DNA of 64,000 nt from Myxococcus landrumus (GCF_017301635.1 NZ_CP071091.1:5344001-5408000), one strand, 5' to 3'. Counted from the stretch's first letter, positions 36,377 through 45,978 are shown. The notes: generated by a model from the sequence alone, not told the origin. A program made the numbers and translations.

Positions 36377-38272
36377 CTATTCCGACAGGTTGCTATCCGC
36401 CCAGCGGCGGGTCTCGAAGTTGTGCGAGCGGAAGATGGCGAACGCGGGCCCCAGCAGCAGCAGCACGAAGGCCACGCACAGCCAGCCTCCATTGGGCGAG
36501 TCATGCGTCAGCCGGATGTTGTAGTTGCGCACGCGCGCGGGGGTCGGGTCGTACGACGCGGTGGTGCGCAGCACGTACTTGCCCGCGGGGAGCGCGGACA
36601 GGTGCAGGCTGCCGCTCGCGCTGCCCTCGGACCAGGAGCCGTCGCTGTCGCTGCCCTGGTAGAGGCTGATCTCCTCGTAGAAGCCCACCACCTCGCCCGT
36701 CTCCTGGTTCACCAGGTCGCCCTGGATGCCCAGCCAGTCGTTCGCCACCCCCGCGGCGACGTACACCTTCATGTTGCCGCGACGCTCGAGGTCGAAGGGC
36801 TCGCTGAACTTCATCGCGGAGGGCGTGCCGGGCGTGGCCTCCGCGGGCACCGTCACCTGCTGGTCCAGCACGACCTTGTTCAGCGACGTCGCGGAGAACA
36901 GGCCCGCCACCAGGAGCAGCAGCAGCAACCAGCCGATGGACCACAGGACCGTGGACATCATCTTGGCCTTGTGGGGGTTGGGCTGGCTGGGAAGGATTCC
37001 CTCGGGAGCCGGCACCGCCTCCAGCTTGAAGGCCTCCTTCACCACCTCCGGCGCCAGGTACTCGCCGAACGTGTACGACACCTCGTTCTCGGTGCTGTCC
37101 ACGTTGATGGAGTACGGCGGGGCGACGTACTCGGTGGCCTCGGCGTACTCGCCCGCCGTCACCTCCCAGTAGAACTCACCCTGCACGTTCTCCGTGACGG
37201 CGTGGACGTTCTGGTAGGCCTTGTAGCGACGCCCGTCGAAGAAGGCGGAGACATGCGGCACCAACTGCACGTCGCCGGCGGCCAGGGGCTCCAGGAACAC
37301 CCAGTGGCCCTGGGAGTTCATCAGCCAGACGAAGCCCTTCGCGCGGTTGAAGAGGAGGTACTCCTCCCACGGGTAGCGGACGCCCTCCACCGTGCAGGAG
37401 CGCACGAGGAAGCCCAGGCACATCCACTCCGTCTCGCGCAGCGTGCCCTTCGCGCCCAGCGGGATGAGGGGCGCGTGCTCGGGCTTCTCCAAGAGCCGCA
37501 GGAAGGACAGCTTCCCCTTGGAGACGTCGAGCAGCGCGCCGCAGAAGGGGCAGCCCACGCGCAGCGACTTGTCCGGCGCCCGCAGCTCCAGGGGGCCGTT
37601 GCACTCCGGGCAGCGCGCCTGCTTGAGCTCCACCTTGCGGCGGACGCGGGGGCGGAGCTGGTCCGGGGGAATCCCCAACTGCTCCAGCTTCAGCCGCGCG
37701 CCGATGAAGACTTCCGGGTCGCTGGCGTGGACGCCGAAGTCGAGCGTGATGATGGCGCCCTTGGACGACGTGGCGTCGACGTACCAGGAGTCCTGCTGGG
37801 GGTCGACGTCGCTGGGCAACTGCCCCTCGGCGGCGATGACCTTCCCGTGCCCGCGCTCCTCCACCACCCAGTGCCGGTTGCGCAGGCGCAGCTTCTCGCC
37901 GGGGTGCAGGTCCGACAGCGAGAGCCCCTCCTCCACGCCGCCGGAGAAGAGCAGGTGGACGGTGCCCTCGGACTCGCTCACCCAGCCGGTGCGGCCGTCG
38001 GCGAACTCCACGTACCACTCGTCCCACGGACCCGCGCCGTGGTCCTTCTGGAGGTGGCCCACGACCTGGAAGGCGGAGCCGTCATAGCGGCCCTCCGCGC
38101 CCACCTGGAGCGGCGAATCGGTGACGACCACCCGGCCAATCTTCCCGAGCGCCTCGAAGTCCGCGTCCTTGCGCGCTACCACCGTCTGACAGTGGCTGCA
38201 CACCACCACCTGCGCCGAGCCCGCGGTGAACTCCACGTCCGCGCCGCACGACGGACACCTCCCCTGGGTCAC
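36377..38272 (-). CDS. DUF4178 membrane protein with N-terminal zinc ribbon
   Basis: A 631-residue protein. It opens with CPSCG ... CSHC, a zinc ribbon, and has a second pair, CPEC ... CPFC, near residues 210-250. Two DUF4178-like repeats (beta-rich, WYVEFADGRTGWVSE and EYLLFNRAKGFVWLM) flank it. Two spans near 430-455 and 600-620 surround a large beta-rich extracytoplasmic part. Its start overlaps the speD stop (ATGA), so it is coupled to AdoMet decarboxylase. Function unknown. Confidence 0.8.
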   Translation of the reverse strand: MTQGRCPSCGADVEFTAGSAQVVVCSHCQTVVARKDADFEALGKIGRVVVTDSPLQVGAEGRYDGSAFQVVGHLQKDHGAGPWDEWYVEFADGRTGWVSESEGTVHLLFSGGVEEGLSLSDLHPGEKLRLRNRHWVVEERGHGKVIAAEGQLPSDVDPQQDSWYVDATSSKGAIITLDFGVHASDPEVFIGARLKLEQLGIPPDQLRPRVRRKVELKQARCPECNGPLELRAPDKSLRVGCPFCGALLDVSKGKLSFLRLLEKPEHAPLIPLGAKGTLRETEWMCLGFLVRSCTVEGVRYPWEEYLLFNRAKGFVWLMNSQGHWVFLEPLAAGDVQLVPHVSAFFDGRRYKAYQNVHAVTENVQGEFYWEVTAGEYAEATEYVAPPYSINVDSTENEVSYTFGEYLAPEVVKEAFKLEAVPAPEGILPSQPNPHKAKMMSTVLWSIGWLLLLLLVAGLFSATSLNKVVLDQQVTVPAEATPGTPSAMKFSEPFDLERRGNMKVYVAAGVANDWLGIQGDLVNQETGEVVGFYEEISLYQGSDSDGSWSEGSASGSLHLSALPAGKYVLRTTASYDPTPARVRNYNIRLTHDSPNGGWLCVAFVLLLLGPAFAIFRSHNFETRRWADSNLSE

Positions 38273-38625
38273 GCCGTCACCCCCCGCTTCAATTCACGCG
38301 CCTGGCACGACGCAGCCCCCAGATGGCGCGCGAGCAACGACTCGAAGTCGGGACGTTCGCGGGGGCGGCAGCAATAGACGTTGAGCGCGGCGAAGCCGTG
38401 CTCGGGAAACGTGTGGATGGCCAGGTGGCTTTCGGCCAGGAGCGTCAGGCCGGTGATGCCGCCGGGCTCCGGGAACACGTGCCACTGCGGTTGGCCCACG
38501 ACCTTCAGGTCCAACAGGACAATGAGCTCCTCGAAGAGCGCCGCCAAACCCGCCGCGTCCTTGAGCAATCCGGGCGAGCAGCCGCTCGCGTCAACCAGCC
38601 ATTCCTGTCCGGTGGTCAGCTTCAA
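38269..38625 (-). CDS. speD: S-adenosylmethionine decarboxylase proenzyme
   Basis: A 118-residue AdoMet decarboxylase of the short prokaryotic type. The self-cleavage site is AES/H (Glu65-Ser66-His67), giving the pyruvoyl group on Ser66. Downstream motif HTFPEHG with His71 and NVYCC with Cys85 is characteristic. It supplies decarboxylated AdoMet for the spermidine synthase-like protein four genes downstream. First gene of the operon; the 111 bp gap to the divergent hydrolase must hold its promoter, though no clear -35/-10 was recognised. Confidence 0.93.
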   Translation of the reverse strand: MKLTTGQEWLVDASGCSPGLLKDAAGLAALFEELIVLLDLKVVGQPQWHVFPEPGGITGLTLLAESHLAIHTFPEHGFAALNVYCCRPRERPDFESLLARHLGAASCQARELKRGVTA

Positions 38626-38736
38626 AGTCCTCCTGCCTCCGGCCGTCTTAGCACGGGCTCCTCCCTAAGGCGCGTTCCCGCATCCCGAAAGCCGGGTTGG
38701 CTCCTGGTATCCCGTTACCGCTACGCTTCCGGTGAA

Positions 38737-39744
38737 ATGACGCGGCGGTCCGACCTCGAAGACCTTCTCCCCGTGGCCTCCCTTCCCACCCCCGCCCCGT
38801 CGCGCGAGCCCACGGCCATCGCTCGACTGACGCGAGGGCTGCGGGGACTGCCCGCGGCTCCGCGCTGGTGGGGGCCCGGCTCCGGAGGACTGGCGGGCTG
38901 GCTCCATCAGGGGCCCAGTGGGATGACGCCGCCCACCGTGGACCTCACGCCCCGGTTCCGCGCCCTGCTCGACCGCGTGCGAGAGGGCGAGCCCGTCCTG
39001 CCCCCCGAGGCCCGGAACCACCAGTACCTCGTGGTGCGCGGGATGCTCGGCGACGAGATGCCCGGCTACCTGCTCGACAACGTGCAGCGGCTGGAAGGCC
39101 GGGGCCTGAGCGTGCGGGAGGCGGACGTGGACACCGAGGGGTTGCTCTTGAGCAACGTCGCGGTGCTGCGCGAGGCGCTGCTGGATGCCCAGCACTTCGG
39201 CCGCTCGGTGGTGCTGGTGGGACACAGCAAGGGGGGCGTGGAGTGCACGGCGGTGCTGGCGATGTACCCGGAGCTGCGTCGCGTGGTGCGCGCGGTGGTG
39301 GCGCTCCAGGCACCGTATGCCGGCGCCGCCCTGGCCCATGACCTGGCCACCACACCGGAGATGCGGCGGCTCATCGACTTCGCCTTCCCGCTGCTGTTCC
39401 ACGGCGTGTCGCGCTCCGTGGAGGAGCTGGCCTATCCGCAGCGCATGGCCTTCATCCGCCAGCACCCCTACCCCATGGGTATCCCCACGGTGGCGCTCGC
39501 CACCTCGCGCCTGTCGCGCCTGTCCACGCTCTATCCGCTCCAGCGCTACTTCCAGGAGCGCTATGGCCAGGCCTCGGACGGGCTGGTGATGCCGCTGGAC
39601 GCGGAGATACCCGGCGCGGGCGTGGTGCGACTGGACGACATGGACCACTCGGAGGCCGCGCTGCGGGCCCTCCCCGGGCTGGGCCGCTACCACCCCGGTG
39701 ACGTCACCGAGGCGATGGTGGCCCTGGCGCTCGAGGCGCGCTGA
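38737..39744 (+). CDS. Alpha/beta hydrolase (lipase-like)
   Basis: A 335-residue hydrolase. Nucleophile elbow GHSKGG near residue 166, with Asp in DGLVMPLDAEI and His in DMDHSEAA near the end. The 80-residue N-terminal part is Pro/Arg-rich with no signal peptide. Substrate unknown. It starts divergently from speD. Confidence 0.75.
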   Translation: MTRRSDLEDLLPVASLPTPAPSREPTAIARLTRGLRGLPAAPRWWGPGSGGLAGWLHQGPSGMTPPTVDLTPRFRALLDRVREGEPVLPPEARNHQYLVVRGMLGDEMPGYLLDNVQRLEGRGLSVREADVDTEGLLLSNVAVLREALLDAQHFGRSVVLVGHSKGGVECTAVLAMYPELRRVVRAVVALQAPYAGAALAHDLATTPEMRRLIDFAFPLLFHGVSRSVEELAYPQRMAFIRQHPYPMGIPTVALATSRLSRLSTLYPLQRYFQERYGQASDGLVMPLDAEIPGAGVVRLDDMDHSEAALRALPGLGRYHPGDVTEAMVALALEAR

Positions 39745-39749
39745 GCCCG

Positions 39750-40841
39750 TCAGACAGGCGGCGTCAGCGCCACGCGGCGCATGAGGCTGTCGAGCGTGGC
39801 CAGGTGCAGCGCCAAGTCCTCGAGCCGCTTGGCCAGCGCGGCGTCTTCCTTCAGCGCGCGGACCACATCCTCGCGAGGGACACCGGACAGCGAAGCGAGG
39901 TCGCCCACCAACGCGTCCACGGCCGGCTTCGTGAGCTTCACGCCGTCACGCGCGGCGATGGCTCGCAGGGCCAGGGCCAGCACGAGCCGGCGCTCCGCGT
40001 CCGCGCGGAAGAGCGGGTCTCTCAGCCAGCCCTCCAGCGCCTCTTGCAGCTCGTCGGGCTGGAGGGCCTTGCGCACCAGGATGGGACGCTCGGTCTCCAC
40101 CCAGCGATGGCGGAGCTCCTCGTCCACCAGGGCGGCGGACAGGGTCACCTGCGTGCGCGCCACCACCTCGTCCAGCACACGCGCCTGGGTGAGCTGCTCC
40201 GCCTCCACGGCGCGCTCGTGCGTCAACGTGTCGTTCAACTGGCGCATCACGTCGATGAGCGTGCCCGCGCCCAGGCGCTTGAGCAGCTCCGGCGAGTCAT
40301 CCGCCAGCAGCTTCAGCTCGGACGAAGCGCGCACCTCCAGGAGGAAGCGCGCCGTCGCGCCACGCAGGGACTCCACCACGTAGGTGTCCGGCAGCTTCAG
40401 CTCGATGCCCAGCGAGGAGCCCACCTTGGCGCCCACCAGGGCCTCGAAGAAGCCCGGGAGCAGCGGCTCCGGCACCACCTCCGCGCGCCAGCCCTCTCGC
40501 GCGGAGAAGGGAATCAGCCGGCCGTTGGCGAAGCCGAGCACGTCCAGCAGCACCTCGTCGTCGGGGCCCACGTCCTCGCCCGCGAGGCGCTCGCGGCGGT
40601 CGGCGTGCTTGCGGCGCAGCACATCGAAGCGCTCCACCAGGTCGTGCTCGGAGATGGGCGCGGGCGCGGTCCGCGCGACGCTGAGGCCCTCGAGAGAAGG
40701 GGCTTGGATGGCGGGGAGCGCGATGGGCTCGGTGCTGCTCAGCGACAGCGCCGCGGGCATGCGCTTCATGATGCCGAGCGCATGCAACTCCGCCAGCGAG
40801 CGCGCGACACCAGGCTTGGGACCTTCGTTCTGGGACGTCAT
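39750..40841 (-). CDS. Trigger-factor-like protein (FKBP-type and C-terminal domains)
   Basis: A 363-residue protein resembling trigger factor after about residue 120: PGFFEALVGAKVGSSLGIELKLP fits its FKBP-like domain, and the C-terminal helical region (VMRQLNDTLTHERAVEAEQLTQARVLDEVVARTQVTLSAALVDEEL) fits its chaperone arms. The N-terminal ribosome-binding domain, including the GFRxGxxP signature, is absent and replaced by a low-complexity segment with EHDLVERFDVLRRKHADRRERLAGE. It is unlikely to act at the ribosome tunnel like standard TF. A specialised chaperone or cyclophilin partner is possible; nothing proves it. Confidence 0.7.
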   Translation of the reverse strand: MTSQNEGPKPGVARSLAELHALGIMKRMPAALSLSSTEPIALPAIQAPSLEGLSVARTAPAPISEHDLVERFDVLRRKHADRRERLAGEDVGPDDEVLLDVLGFANGRLIPFSAREGWRAEVVPEPLLPGFFEALVGAKVGSSLGIELKLPDTYVVESLRGATARFLLEVRASSELKLLADDSPELLKRLGAGTLIDVMRQLNDTLTHERAVEAEQLTQARVLDEVVARTQVTLSAALVDEELRHRWVETERPILVRKALQPDELQEALEGWLRDPLFRADAERRLVLALALRAIAARDGVKLTKPAVDALVGDLASLSGVPREDVVRALKEDAALAKRLEDLALHLATLDSLMRRVALTPPV

Positions 40842-40879
40842 GACGGCAGGGGCGACACGAAGAGGCGCCGCATGGGGGG

Positions 40880-41740
40880 TTAGAGGAACGTGCCGACAAA
40901 CCCGGACGCCATCGACACGACGGCGCCCGCCTGGCTCACCACCGGGATGTGCGTGGCCGCGGCGATGGAGCCCACCGAGGAGACTCCCGCGGTGACCTTC
41001 TTGCTCATCGCCACGCCCGGCTCACCGAGCGTGCCCGCCGCCGCCGTGGTGCAGGGCAGCGCGAGGGTGACATCGAATCCAGGTGCGAAGCGGCCAGCGG
41101 CCTTGCTCACGGCGACACGCGCCGCATCCACACCCAGGCGCGTCGAGGGTGCATCTCCATCGCGCTGCACTCCGGGGGAGCCAGACTTCAGGACCTGCGC
41201 GGCCAGGGTGCTCACCACGCGAGGCGTCGCCCCGCGAGCGGCCCGAGGCGTCGCCTCCGTGAGGACGGTGCGAGCGAGGCTCGCCGCCGCGCGGAAGGAG
41301 CTCACTCCGACCGAGGAAGGGGCCACGGCCTGCGCCTTGTTGCGGAAGGTCTCGCGCACGTCGCGGAACGTCAGATAGGCCGTGCCCGGGAGCCGCGCGA
41401 CCTGCACCACCGTGGCCGCGGCGCTGGCCCAGCGCGCGCTCCGAGTGCTCGCGCTCGCGACGAGGGCGCTCGTCTCGACGGGGCCGAAGAGGATGGGGCC
41501 CGTGGAGCGAGGCGGCACCTGCGCCGTGCCCGGCGCGGGGGTGGACGGATGCATCGCGTGGGGGCTCTTGCCCGCGTCACCCGAGCCCTGCATCCAGCGG
41601 TCCTGCCGTCCCGTGGGCGTCGACGAAAAGCTGTCCGCTCCGGGGCGCGGAGACGGGGCGGCGGGGGTCTGCTTGGCGCCAGCGGTGGGGGGAGACGAGG
41701 GGCTGGGGCGAGGCTCGATGGGCGCCAACTGGGACTCCAA
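40880..41740 (-). CDS. Hypothetical protein, Ala/Val-rich
   Basis: About 286 residues from TTG 41740. The start is uncertain: 41842 (TTG) lies in a region of lower third-position bias, and ATG 41593 with AGGA upstream is a shorter option. The first part is Pro/Ser-rich, the rest low-complexity with repeated Ala, Thr and Val helices (FRAAASLARTVLTEATPRAARG). No signal peptide and no known domain were seen. It lies 38 bp upstream of the trigger-factor-like gene on the same strand. Confidence 0.5.
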   Translation of the reverse strand: MESQLAPIEPRPSPSSPPTAGAKQTPAAPSPRPGADSFSSTPTGRQDRWMQGSGDAGKSPHAMHPSTPAPGTAQVPPRSTGPILFGPVETSALVASASTRSARWASAAATVVQVARLPGTAYLTFRDVRETFRNKAQAVAPSSVGVSSFRAAASLARTVLTEATPRAARGATPRVVSTLAAQVLKSGSPGVQRDGDAPSTRLGVDAARVAVSKAAGRFAPGFDVTLALPCTTAAAGTLGEPGVAMSKKVTAGVSSVGSIAAATHIPVVSQAGAVVSMASGFVGTFL

Positions 41741-41904
41741 GCGGCAATGCGGCGGATGCGTCCGAGAGCATCCCTCATCCCGCCCCCTCGTTGGGACGAA
41801 AGCGGGGTTTGTGAGGGGCGAATTGCCGTCCGCGAAACGCAAGCGCGGACCCGGTGCCGTAACCCCCTGGAATCCGGCCGGAGTGGCGGTAGTCTCCGCC
41901 CGCC

Positions 41905-42612
41905 ATGCACATCCGAATCCTGACCGCCCTCCTCTTGTGCCTCACCGTCACCGCCTGCAAGGAGTCCTCCGAGAAGAAGGAGACCCCTTCCAATGCCACG
42001 CCTCCGGCGGCGACGCCCACCCCGGCGCCGAAGCCCGCGGAGCCCTCGGGTGAGTGGACGAAGAAGGCCCAGGCCGGACAGGACCTCCAGGCGACGCTGG
42101 AGACCAACCAGGGCGCCATCGTCGTGCGCCTGTTCTCGAAGGACGCGCCGCTGACGGTGGCCAACTTCGTGGGTCTGGCGACGGGCGAGAAGCAGTGGTC
42201 CGACCCGCGCACGGGCGAGCGCATGACGGGCAAGCCCCTGTACGAGGGCGTCATCTTCCACCGCGTGATTCCGGGCTTCATGATTCAAGGCGGAGACCCG
42301 ACGGGGACGGGCCGTGGCGACCCGGGCTACCGCTTCGGGGACGAGTTCCAGAGCGGCCGGACGTTCGACAAGCCGGGCCTGCTGGCCATGGCCAACGCGG
42401 GCCCCAACACCAACGGCAGCCAGTTCTTCATCACCACGTCCACGCCGAGCTACCTCAACGGCAAGCACACCATCTTCGGCGAGGTGGTGAAGGGCTATGA
42501 CGTGGTGGAGAAGATTTCCAACGTCCCGACCGGACCTGGCGACCGTCCGGCGGAGCCCGTCGTCATCCAGAAGATCATCATGGCGGACGCGCCCGCAGCG
42601 GGCGGGAAGTGA
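41905..42612 (+). CDS. Cyclophilin-type peptidyl-prolyl isomerase lipoprotein
   Basis: Accelerates proline isomerisation in folding of envelope proteins. Residues 1-17 carry the signal with lipobox TVTACK, and residues 20-45 form a charged/Pro linker. The cyclophilin domain covers about 55-235: [19 protein letters not shown] and [11 protein letters not shown] are classic signature strings. The stop overlaps the next gene's start (TGATG). Confidence 0.93.
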   Translation: MHIRILTALLLCLTVTACKESSEKKETPSNATPPAATPTPAPKPAEPSGEWTKKAQAGQDLQATLETNQGAIVVRLFSKDAPLTVANFVGLATGEKQWSDPRTGERMTGKPLYEGVIFHRVIPGFMIQGGDPTGTGRGDPGYRFGDEFQSGRTFDKPGLLAMANAGPNTNGSQFFITTSTPSYLNGKHTIFGEVVKGYDVVEKISNVPTGPGDRPAEPVVIQKIIMADAPAAGGK

Positions 42613-43358
42613 TGGGCGCGCCGAAGCTGCGGCGAGTGTCCACGCGCCTGGGCGAGCTGGATTGCCAGGTCGTGGAGGGACTCCCCGAGGGCAAGTCGCC
42701 CGAGCTGGCGGTGGTGCTCTGCCATGGCTTCGGTGCTCCAGCAGGAGACCTGGTGCCGCTGGCGGGTGAGCTGGCGGCGATGGAGGAGTCGCTGGCCCAG
42801 CGCGTGCGCTTCATCTTCCCGGGAGCGCCGCTGTCGCTGGCGGAGTGGGGCATGCCCACCGGACGCGCCTGGTTCACCCTGCCCGAGGCCATCATGCGCG
42901 GGCAGATGCGGGACTGGGCCGCGTACGCGAAGGAAGTCCCCGCGGGCCTGCCCGCCGCGCGCCGGGCCGTCACCTCCGTGGTGGCCGCGGTGTCCACCGC
43001 GACGAAGCTTCCCTTCGGGAAGATTGTCCTGGGCGGCTTCAGCCAGGGCGGCATGGTGACGACGGACGTGGCGCTGCGGCTGGAGGAGTGTCCCTCCGGG
43101 CTGTGCATCCTCTCCGGCACGCTCCTCGCGGAGGCGGAGTGGCGGCAGAAGGCCAAGGCCCGACAGGGCCTGCCCGTGTTCCAATCCCATGGCAGGCACG
43201 ACAACGTGCTGCCCTTCTCGGCGGCCGAGCGCCTGCGCGACATGTTGGTGCAGGAAGGGCTGACCGTGGACTTCCTCCCCTTCGACGGGCCGCACACCAT
43301 CGACGGTGAGGAGCTGGAGCGGATGGCCGCGTTCCTGAAGGCCCGGCTGGGGAGCTGA
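42612..43358 (+). CDS. Phospholipase/carboxylesterase-family hydrolase
   Basis: A 248-residue alpha/beta hydrolase. The nucleophile elbow is GGFSQGG (Ser144), Asp in SHGRHDNVLP, and His in GPHTIDGEE. ATG 42612 overlaps the PPIase stop; GTG 42609 is an alternative start. It is translationally coupled to the PPIase and followed by YjbQ after 4 bp. Confidence 0.87.
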   Translation: MGAPKLRRVSTRLGELDCQVVEGLPEGKSPELAVVLCHGFGAPAGDLVPLAGELAAMEESLAQRVRFIFPGAPLSLAEWGMPTGRAWFTLPEAIMRGQMRDWAAYAKEVPAGLPAARRAVTSVVAAVSTATKLPFGKIVLGGFSQGGMVTTDVALRLEECPSGLCILSGTLLAEAEWRQKAKARQGLPVFQSHGRHDNVLPFSAAERLRDMLVQEGLTVDFLPFDGPHTIDGEELERMAAFLKARLGS

Positions 43359-43362
43359 CGGC

Positions 43363-43776
43363 ATGTACCACGCGAAGGAGCTCACGGTGCCCACCCGGGG
43401 GCGCGGCTTCACGGACATCACCGAGGACGTGCAGCGTTCCGTGGCGGAGAGTGGTGCGCGGCAGGGCCTGTGCACCGTGTTCATCCATCACACGAGCGCG
43501 TCCCTGTTGCTGTGCGAGAACGCGGACCCGGACGTGCGCCGTGATTTGGAGTCCTTCTTCGCGCGGCTGGTGAAGGATGGAGACCCCCTCTTCGTCCACG
43601 ACGCGGAGGGGCCCGATGACATGCCCGCGCACGTGCGCACGGTGCTGACGCAGACCGCGCTGAACATCCCCGTGAAGAATGGCGCGGCGGACCTGGGGAC
43701 GTGGCAGGGCATCTACGTCTGGGAGCACCGCACGTCCGCCCACCGGCGGCGCGTCACCGTGTCGGTGGTGGGCTGA
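43363..43776 (+). CDS. yjbQ: YjbQ-family protein (UPF0047)
   Basis: A 137-residue YjbQ-like protein. Conserved FIHHTSASLLLCENADPDV, HVRTVLTQTALNIPV and GTWQGIYVWEHR are family hallmarks. The family is annotated as secondary thiamine-phosphate synthase based on suppression data; the native reaction is not certain. Confidence 0.9.
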   Translation: MYHAKELTVPTRGRGFTDITEDVQRSVAESGARQGLCTVFIHHTSASLLLCENADPDVRRDLESFFARLVKDGDPLFVHDAEGPDDMPAHVRTVLTQTALNIPVKNGAADLGTWQGIYVWEHRTSAHRRRVTVSVVG

Positions 43777-43779
43777 GCG

Positions 43780-45978
43780 TCAGCGCGGGGTGCGGGTGCT
43801 GGCGGCGACGCGCACCTTGCGCTCCTTCGCGGGGATGCGCGCCTGGCCTCGGATGCGCACCCAGGAGCCCGGTGCGTCCGGTGTCGCGTGCACCATGGAC
43901 CAGCCGGTGGGCACTTCCGGCGAGGCCCACGCATAGAGGGCCTTGGCGTCTCGGGGAGCCAGGTTGACGCAGCCGTGGCTCATGGGCTCGCCGAAGCGGT
44001 CGTGCCAGTAGGCGGTGTGCAGCGCGTAGTCCTGCTCGAAGAACATGGTCCAGGGCACGGTGGCCACGCGGTAGGTGTCATTGCCCGCGGTGCCGTTGCC
44101 CGTCATGTCCGCCTCGGCGAACTTGATCCACACGCGGAAGAGGCCCTCGGGAGTGTCCGTGCCGGGCTTCCCGGAGGAGATGAGCGTGGCGTACACGGGG
44201 CGCTCTCCCTCGTAGGCCACGAGCACCTGCGCATCCAGGTCCACGTCCACCCAACGCGCACCGGGCTCGACACCTGGAGGCGCGTGGGAGAACCAGGCGA
44301 CGTGCAGGTCGTCTCGCGACACCCAGTGGTTCTCCGCGATGAGGACCCAGCGGCCGTCCGCGGAGAGCTCTCGCACGGCCACGAGCGTTCGAGGCGGGAG
44401 GACAGTCTCTCGCGGCGCCTTCGCGTCCGGGGCCATCTTCACTTCGATGGGGGCGCCGGGCTTCGTGCGGGACTGTGCCCAGGCGAAGGGCGCGGACAGC
44501 TCCGACAACTGCTCCGCGTCCACACCGACGAAGGCGGAGGGGCGGTACTCGCGGAGGACTCGGGCCTCCAGGTACTGGCCATCGGTGGTGCGCCAGAAGG
44601 TGCGCCGGCCCACTCGCACCTGTCCGCGCAGCTTCACCGTCACGGAGCCCTTGAGCAGGATGCCCTTCCTGCGGGTGCGGGCCAGCGCGAGGCTCGGGTA
44701 GGCGCGCACGCGCTTGCCCACGACACGTGCGTAGGTGCCGGGGGTCAGCTCTCCTTCGCGGAGGCGGGGGAGGTCGCGGACGCGAGGCTCTCGGAAGTTG
44801 CGTTCGAGGTAGCGCTCGCAGACCCAGCCGCGCGGTTGGATTTCGACCCAGGCGTCGCACTCCGGGCCGCGCATGGCGGTCTCGCTCTTCCACAGGATGC
44901 GCATGTCCTGGGCCACGGTGCCGAGGGGCGGCGCGTCCTGGCGTGGCTCGGAGCGGACCGCGATGGAGCGGAGGACGCGCAGCGAGCCCGCGTCGGGCTG
45001 GTAGGGAATGGCGACGGGCTCCGTGCCGGCGTCCGCGCCGCTGGCCATGGTGGGTTGAGCGGTGTCGTCGTCGAGCCCGAGGGCTGGGTCGTCGAGCACA
45101 TAGCTCGTGTCCTCCAGGGGCTCGCCATCCGGGCCCAGCACGAGCTCCTCGTCCGGGTTCTTCTTGTCGGGGATGACGACGAGCTGCTCGGCGGGGAGCG
45201 GCGGTGGGTTCTCTGAATCCGCGTCGGCGTCGGTGTCCGCGTCGGAGGAGCGCGCGTCGTCACGCTCGGGCTTGGGGAGGGCGCTGAGCGCGGGGTCGAT
45301 GGCGAGCGAGGGCTCGTGGTCGGCGGTGCTGGCTTCAGATGGCTCGGGGCGCGCGGGGGAGGCGGGGCGCGCGGGGCCACCATCCGGAGTGAGCGCGGTC
45401 CGTGTCCACGCGGCATGCAGGTCACCCGGCGTCGCGCCCGCCGACGGCGAAGGGCTCGAGGCTTCGCCGGTGGTGGATGTCCCTCCGTCCCCCGCGTGGG
45501 CCGTGTCTCGCGCCGAGAGACTGTCGCCTTGATGCGAGGCGCCATCGTGGACATCCAGCTCGCCGTGTCCTGGGGGCGCACCGCGCTGATGAGCGACGGT
45601 GGGCGCCATCGTGCCCTCGTCGCCACCTGGAGCATTCCGTGGCAGCTCGGCACCCGCTCCGTTCTGATTCGCGGATGGGGCACTCACCGCGAGCATCTGC
45701 CCGTTCGCACTCTCGCCGCGGGCATCGGGCGGAGGCATCGGCGAGCCCGTTCCGGACGCGGCCTCTGCCCCTCGTGCATCTCCTGGCGGAGCGCGGCCCT
45801 CGGGCGCGGATGGGAGTCCTGTCGCGGAAGCCCCCGCCGCCGCATCGGCGCCGGAGAGTCCTCCCGCTTGCGTGGAAGGGTTCTTCACCTCGCCATCCAG
45901 GCGGGAGTCCTCCGACTTCGATGACGGCGAACAGGCGATTCCGGGCAGAAGAAGGGCGAGCTGAAGCCAACGTCGCAT
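43780..45978 (-). CDS. L,D-transpeptidase (YkuD) lipoprotein with long disordered N-terminal region
   Basis: A 732-residue lipoprotein for peptidoglycan cross-linking or attachment. ATG 45978 is followed by a signal with lipobox LPGIACS. Residues 17-310 are a low-complexity Gly/Ser/Pro/Asp-rich stretch, likely spanning the periplasm. SH3-like segments come next (PPLGTVAQDMRILWKSETAMRGPECDAWVEIQPRGWVC). The YkuD domain (about 570-710) carries the HTAYWHDRFGEPMSHGCVNL active-site motif with His and Cys. Earlier in-frame sequence to 46065 lacks a good start. Confidence 0.87.
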   Translation of the reverse strand: MRRWLQLALLLPGIACSPSSKSEDSRLDGEVKNPSTQAGGLSGADAAAGASATGLPSAPEGRAPPGDARGAEAASGTGSPMPPPDARGESANGQMLAVSAPSANQNGAGAELPRNAPGGDEGTMAPTVAHQRGAPPGHGELDVHDGASHQGDSLSARDTAHAGDGGTSTTGEASSPSPSAGATPGDLHAAWTRTALTPDGGPARPASPARPEPSEASTADHEPSLAIDPALSALPKPERDDARSSDADTDADADSENPPPLPAEQLVVIPDKKNPDEELVLGPDGEPLEDTSYVLDDPALGLDDDTAQPTMASGADAGTEPVAIPYQPDAGSLRVLRSIAVRSEPRQDAPPLGTVAQDMRILWKSETAMRGPECDAWVEIQPRGWVCERYLERNFREPRVRDLPRLREGELTPGTYARVVGKRVRAYPSLALARTRRKGILLKGSVTVKLRGQVRVGRRTFWRTTDGQYLEARVLREYRPSAFVGVDAEQLSELSAPFAWAQSRTKPGAPIEVKMAPDAKAPRETVLPPRTLVAVRELSADGRWVLIAENHWVSRDDLHVAWFSHAPPGVEPGARWVDVDLDAQVLVAYEGERPVYATLISSGKPGTDTPEGLFRVWIKFAEADMTGNGTAGNDTYRVATVPWTMFFEQDYALHTAYWHDRFGEPMSHGCVNLAPRDAKALYAWASPEVPTGWSMVHATPDAPGSWVRIRGQARIPAKERKVRVAASTRTPR

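Noticed and set aside
36362-38377. 671-residue plus-strand frame opposite the DUF4178 gene
   Set aside because: Shadow composition; the minus frame has zinc ribbons and overlaps SpeD in a coupled way.
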